This document shows positions 60,288 through 64,000 of a stretch of DNA of 64,000 bases, one piece after another. Position 1 is the stretch's first letter. Each line of letters starts with the position of its first letter. The position numbers were made by a program, and so were the translations under genes. The notes beneath the pieces are model-generated. The model saw nothing but the letters and a program-made list of their open reading frames with translations. It was not told the DNA's origin and ran no database searches. Source of the DNA: Bacteroidota bacterium (lineage in GTDB: Bacteria; Bacteroidota; Bacteroidia; Chitinophagales; Chitinophagaceae). The DNA is taken from the NCBI GenBank assembly GCA_013285595.1, contig JABDHF010000006.1, forward strand, positions 1 to 64,000, in the 5' to 3' direction.

Positions 60288-60483
60288 ATTAAAGAAGCGA
60301 AGTATCCAAATTAAATTCAATCAATTATAAAGCGGTTACTGGCTTTTATTTCCGCGTAATTTGAGCTTCGTGTTTATGAGTTGTTAAGCAGTTGCTTAGC
60401 ATCATAAAGATTGATCGTATTTAATTAATTATATAATTAATGATTTAATGGAAGTATGTATGGAGTATCAAAAGCTTTATCAG

Positions 60484-61176
60484 CTACGACACTACAAAAT
60501 GATAGCCCTTGCCTTTAAGTGTTACGATCTCTATACCATCGGCTCCGGAGAAATAGCCTCTTAATTTCCGCACATATACATCGAGATTGCGGGAGTTGAA
60601 GAATGAATCATCTCCCCATACTGTCTGTAATAACTCCCTGCGATCAATGGCGCTATTCATATTGGCACATAAAACGGAGAGTATCTGCGACTCCCGATTA
60701 GAGAGTTTAATGACAGTTGTGGGAGTATGCAATTCAAATTTGCCGGGGTAAAACTTAAACTGTTTCAGGCTCACTTCATCGGGTAACGATTGCAGCGCCG
60801 ATGTATCGCGGCTCATTATTTTCAGCTGGTTCTCCATGCGCACTATCAATTCTTCCATGCTGAATGGCTTTCTAAGGTAGTCTGTACCGCCTGATGAAAA
60901 TCCTTTTACCAGGTCATCGGTCTGCGTTTTTGCGGTAAGAAAAATGACGGGTATGTTTGGGTTTATATTCCGGATGTGGTTGGCAAGCGCAAAGCCGTCT
61001 ATATTGGGCAGCATCACATCGAGCAGGCATATATCGGGTGAGAAACTGTTTACCAGTTCCATTATTTTAGTGCCTTCTTTTTTATGCATTACTTCATAGC
61101 CTCTTAATTCCAGGGTATCTTTTACTATACGGGCCAGGTATGGTTCGTCTTCAATATACAGTACTTTCTTTTTCAT
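60484..61176 (-). CDS. Response regulator, OmpR/PhoB type
   Basis: A 230-residue two-component regulator. The receiver (about 3-118) has the acidic pocket ED at 9-10, phospho-acceptor Asp53 in LLDVMLPNIDG, the FLTAKT switch threonine and the KPFS lysine. The C-terminal winged helix (about 135-230) has LSNRESQILSVLCANMNSAIDRRELLQTVWGDDSFF and NLDVYVRKLRGYF, then GKGYHF. It lies 58 bp downstream of its kinase gene on the same strand. The regulated genes are not identifiable. Confidence 0.93.
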   Translation of the reverse strand: MKKKVLYIEDEPYLARIVKDTLELRGYEVMHKKEGTKIMELVNSFSPDICLLDVMLPNIDGFALANHIRNINPNIPVIFLTAKTQTDDLVKGFSSGGTDYLRKPFSMEELIVRMENQLKIMSRDTSALQSLPDEVSLKQFKFYPGKFELHTPTTVIKLSNRESQILSVLCANMNSAIDRRELLQTVWGDDSFFNSRNLDVYVRKLRGYFSGADGIEIVTLKGKGYHFVVS

Positions 61177-61234
61177 TTACCGGTAGGTGCTTTATGCGGA
61201 AGATATAAGGCTTCTCCAGCCAGGATAACAATTA

Positions 61235-62569
61235 CTAAAAAGTAAGGGTAAACATGCAGCCACCTGTGGCTATATTATTTACGTTTATACTGCCATTGTG
61301 CTGGCGCATTACCTGGGCAGCATAGCTTAAGCCGAGTCCATGGCCCTTTATATTGTGCCTGTTTCCGGTTGGTACCCTGAAAAACTTCTCAAATATCTTT
61401 TCACGATATTCCTCCGGTATGCCAGGCCCATTGTCTTTTAATGAAAGCTGCACAATACCATTATTTTCTGCCAGGCTAATATGCACATTTATAGTGGCTT
61501 CTCCGTATTTAAGGCTATTATCCAGCAGGTTTACCAGTACACCCTGCATGTGCAGTTTATCCATAGGGATAAGGAAACTGCTGCCCGTAGCTTCAAAAGA
61601 AACTTTCGCAGCCAGTTTCTGGAAGCGCAGCTGCATGATCTGTAGCACTTCTTCCACCAGTTTTTTCAGGTCGTAGCTTTCCTGCTGCAGGTATATTTTT
61701 CCTGACTCAAGTAGAGATGTATTAAGCACCCGTGTAGCCAGCAGTTCCAGCCTGTCCATTTCTGACGTGGCCATGCCTAGGTACTCCCTGCTCAACTTTG
61801 GGTCATCGATAATATTAAAATTGTTAAGCGCTTCGAGGGCAACCTTCACGGTAGCAATGGGGGTCTTTAGCTCGTGAGACATGTTGCTGATAAAGTCATC
61901 CTTCATGTGGCTCAGCTTTATTTGCGCCTTGAGGCTTCTATACATTACCCAAAATGCCGTGGCAGTGAGCGTTAGCAGGATAGCCACAAAGAAAAACTGT
62001 GGCACTAATTTCCAAAAGAGATACCAGGTGTAGTTATTAATGATTACGCCATTGGCATTAGTAAAGAAATTGCTTTGTATAAATATTGCCCTGCTGCCTT
62101 TTGACCCGCTATCATTGCTGTTGATCCACTGTGCATTAAAGTCGAGGCCATTCTGGTGCATTACGCTTGTGAACATTTCGTTGAATACGATAGTATCCAT
62201 GCGAAACAGCCTTTTTTCTTCACTGCCGGTTATGGTGCTTACACCGCTTAAAATGCGGTGAAGGCCCTGAGGAGATAGCTTTATTGGTTTACTCTCTTCT
62301 TTGCAAGGTTCGTCTAGTGGTATGGTACGCCAGTCAGGGGTAGCGTTTGCATTGATGAGTGCCGGGTCAATAACATGTGTGATCAGCAAAGAGTCGGTGA
62401 TCTTCTGCTGCACATCGGTAAATATTTTGGTAAGATTCTTTTTTAACTGTTCCTGCTGGTCGTTATATTGGCTGTAAAGCCACTGTGCGGTAAATAAGAG
62501 CAATAGTACCTGGCTGAAGAGCATAAGGCCCTTTATCCATTTCAAATTGATCTTCTTTGTTCCCTGCAT
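61235..62569 (-). CDS. Sensor histidine kinase (HisKA/HATPase)
   Basis: A 444-residue membrane kinase with two helices (about 11-29 and 190-212) bracketing a periplasmic sensor of about 160 residues. The dimerisation domain has FISNMSHELKTPIATVKVALE with the phospho-histidine near 230. The ATPase has LLDNSLKYG (N box), LKDNGPGIPEEYREKIFEKFFR (G1) and GHGLGLSYAAQVM (G2). The partner is the OmpR-type regulator in the next gene. It is probably a classical orthodox two-component pair; the signal is unknown. Confidence 0.93.
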   Translation of the reverse strand: MQGTKKINLKWIKGLMLFSQVLLLLFTAQWLYSQYNDQQEQLKKNLTKIFTDVQQKITDSLLITHVIDPALINANATPDWRTIPLDEPCKEESKPIKLSPQGLHRILSGVSTITGSEEKRLFRMDTIVFNEMFTSVMHQNGLDFNAQWINSNDSGSKGSRAIFIQSNFFTNANGVIINNYTWYLFWKLVPQFFFVAILLTLTATAFWVMYRSLKAQIKLSHMKDDFISNMSHELKTPIATVKVALEALNNFNIIDDPKLSREYLGMATSEMDRLELLATRVLNTSLLESGKIYLQQESYDLKKLVEEVLQIMQLRFQKLAAKVSFEATGSSFLIPMDKLHMQGVLVNLLDNSLKYGEATINVHISLAENNGIVQLSLKDNGPGIPEEYREKIFEKFFRVPTGNRHNIKGHGLGLSYAAQVMRQHNGSINVNNIATGGCMFTLTF

Positions 62570-62743
62570 GTTATAAAAGTAATAAGGAAACTATTACACA
62601 TTACTCCTTTTAACCTTATTTAACATTACTTATGGTATTGCATTATAAATATCCTCAGTTAAGATTGCCGGTGGGCCATTCAAATTATCTTTTTCTTATT
62701 TTTTGTATAATCTTTCAGCTCATCAATCTATCAACTAATCAAC

Positions 62744-62751
62744 TAACTTTG
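62744..62751 (+). promoter_or_regulatory. Minus-7 box of panD
   Basis: TAACTTTG matches TAnnTTTG and ends seven bases before the ATG at 62759. The preceding TCAATCTATCAACTAATCAACT run is a loosely 7-bp-periodic repeat, like others in the window. Confidence 0.5.
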
Positions 62752-62758
62752 CGCCGCT

Positions 62759-63103
62759 ATGCAGATAGAAATATTAAAGTCTAAAATCCATAGGGTAAAA
62801 ATTACTGAGGCAAACCTGCACTATATAGGCAGCATTACCATAGACGAGGACCTGATGGAGGCAGCCAACATAATAGAAAATGAAAAGGTGCAGGTGCTGG
62901 ACATAGATAATGGCGAACGCCTGGAAACCTATGTAATAAAAGGCACCAGGGGCTCTGGTATGATATGCATGAATGGCCCGGCAGCCCGGAGAATATCTGT
63001 GGGCGATACGGTTATCGTGATATCGTATGCATTGGTAGACTTTGAAGAAGCTAAAAAATTCAAGCCATCTATTATATTCCCCAAGGAAGATAACAGCCTG
63101 TAA
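62759..63103 (+). CDS. panD: Aspartate 1-decarboxylase
   Basis: A 114-residue pyruvoyl-dependent enzyme that makes beta-alanine for pantothenate and CoA. The precursor self-cleaves between Gly24 and Ser25 in YIGSITID, converting the serine to the pyruvoyl group. Catalytic-site residues of the family are in [12 protein letters not shown]. Length is usual. A near-leaderless promoter precedes it. The next gene lies 88 bp downstream on the same strand. Confidence 0.95.
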   Translation: MQIEILKSKIHRVKITEANLHYIGSITIDEDLMEAANIIENEKVQVLDIDNGERLETYVIKGTRGSGMICMNGPAARRISVGDTVIVISYALVDFEEAKKFKPSIIFPKEDNSL

Positions 63104-63191
63104 ATAAACCAGATCTGCATAAACCGGCGGATATGTCAGTTAGATTTATTGGATTTATTTTATGATGTTCCGGTAGTATCTTTATAAGATC

Positions 63192-64000
63192 ATGAAAAAA
63201 GCCCTGCTGACCATATTACAATACGGTATTTTCCTGGGGCTGGGTATCTACCTTGTTTACCACATGCTGCACGAGCTCTCACCCGCGCAGACTTCAGAAA
63301 TGGTAACTGCTATCAAAAGCATTCATGGGTTATACCTCATTCCTATTTTTATTGTAGGGTTCTTGTCGCATTTTTTCCGTGGCCTGCGCTGGCGCTACCT
63401 GCTGGAAACAGCCGGCATGAAGCCAGGAGTGGCTAATACCACCTTTGCCGTGCTCATAGGCTATATTGCCAACCTGGCGCTGCCGCGCGCCGGTGAAGTA
63501 GCCAAGTGCACGGTACTTGCTAAGTACGAAAAGATGCCCGCCCATAAAATGATAGGCACTATTGTGGCCGAGCGCGCTTTTGATATCCTGTGCCTTATAA
63601 TTATTGCTATAGGCACCTTTTTGCTCCAGTTTCAGTGGATCAATGACTATGTAGGCACAAAAATGCACGACCTCGGCAATAAGATACATCGCCACGAAGG
63701 AGTGGTGCTCAGCGTTATTCTTGCACTTATCCTGTTCATTGTTGCCAGTATCATCATTTACAGGAAGAACCGGGACACGAAGTTTGGCCGCTTCATGAAA
63801 GAAATGAACCATGGCATATTGTCCATCCTGCACATGAAAAAAAGGTGGCAGTTCATGGGTTACACAGTCCTCATTTGGCTCATGTACACACTACAGGTGT
63901 ATATAGGGTTGAAGAGCCTGCCCGATACGCATCATTTATCCATTCTTGCAGCGCTTGTAGTATTGGTTTACGGTAGCGTGGGTATGATCATTACGCCCGG
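63192..64000 (+). CDS. LPG-synthase/flippase-like membrane protein, truncated by the window end
   Basis: The frame starts ATG AAA AAA GCC and is open to the last base (about 269 codons shown), so the C terminus is missing. It has a hydrophobic start (LLTILQYGIFLGLGIYLVYHML) and at least six helices. The family motif FLSHFFRGLRWRYLLE, then YIANLALPRAGEVAKCTVLAKYE and IVAERAFDILCLIII, match the lysylphosphatidylglycerol synthase transmembrane region (UPF0104-like, glycan flippase-like). This may move lipids or glycan intermediates across the inner membrane. A TATCTTTA box lies a few bases upstream. It is next to panD, an arrangement seen in relatives. Confidence 0.85.
   Translation, partial: MKKALLTILQYGIFLGLGIYLVYHMLHELSPAQTSEMVTAIKSIHGLYLIPIFIVGFLSHFFRGLRWRYLLETAGMKPGVANTTFAVLIGYIANLALPRAGEVAKCTVLAKYEKMPAHKMIGTIVAERAFDILCLIIIAIGTFLLQFQWINDYVGTKMHDLGNKIHRHEGVVLSVILALILFIVASIIIYRKNRDTKFGRFMKEMNHGILSILHMKKRWQFMGYTVLIWLMYTLQVYIGLKSLPDTHHLSILAALVVLVYGSVGMIITP

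Overview
The window looks like a chromosomal segment of a member of the Bacteroidota, most likely Chitinophagales or Chitinophagaceae-like. The evidence is a set of Bacteroidota-type proteins (DUF3822, DUF3276/PUR, DUF4159, OstA-like, the bacillithiol protein YtxJ, an ExbB-ExbD-ExbD-TonB operon with the LDILFEGRNKKYGGYELR start), a giant secreted protein with a type IX secretion (T9SS) C-terminal signal, and repeated TAnnTTTG minus-7 promoter boxes. No tRNA, rRNA, CRISPR array, transposase or prophage gene was found.

Layout. 1-1500: non-coding tandem array of about eight 130-131 bp units, flanked by strong hairpins. 1506-9211: MBL hydrolase, a large outer-membrane protein (degenerate peptidase-like head, propeller, Omp85-like barrel), then MCE (MlaD-like) and OstA-like envelope lipid/LPS transport genes. 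9232-11754: ABC exporter, NUDIX hydrolase and a 45-residue secreted histidine-rich peptide. 12214-23494: mostly housekeeping genes (ECF sigma factor, rsmE, DUF4159, acyltransferase, GT2, FAD oxidoreductase, maf, UbiA, pyrE, NUDIX, DUF1232, START, coaD, rsmD, DUF3822). 23495-24526: AT-rich gap leading into 24527-37240, a 4237-residue modular adhesin-like protein with 23 copies of an about 89-residue cysteine-pair module. 37321-47155: acyltransferase and MATE pump (divergent), ytxJ, a secreted protein with a LuxR-type regulator and TPR histidine kinase, asnS, TauE-like permease, ppa. 47510-50753: energising complex exbB-exbD-exbD-tonB. 50811-51240: REP-like hairpins. 51255-59762: glycan assembly cluster (three GT4-like enzymes, a WlbA-like dehydrogenase directly followed by a sugar N-formyltransferase candidate, asnB), interrupted by a 159 bp tandem array. 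59815-64000: PUR-domain protein, OmpR-type two-component system, panD and a truncated LPG-synthase/flippase-like membrane protein.

How it fits together. Much of the window serves the envelope: TonB energisation, outer-membrane lipid/LPS handling, an Omp85-like barrel, a T9SS-exported giant surface protein and a sugar-modifying glycan cluster, with two sensor systems next to them. The most unusual material is non-coding: two long-unit tandem arrays, REP-like hairpins, degenerate 7-bp-period repeats at promoters, start codons and inside one gene, and a 157 bp inverted-repeat element that carries the rsmE promoter and resembles the mce promoter region. Several genes have a minus-7 box only a few bases from the start codon (near-leaderless), and three have non-ATG starts forced by upstream stops.
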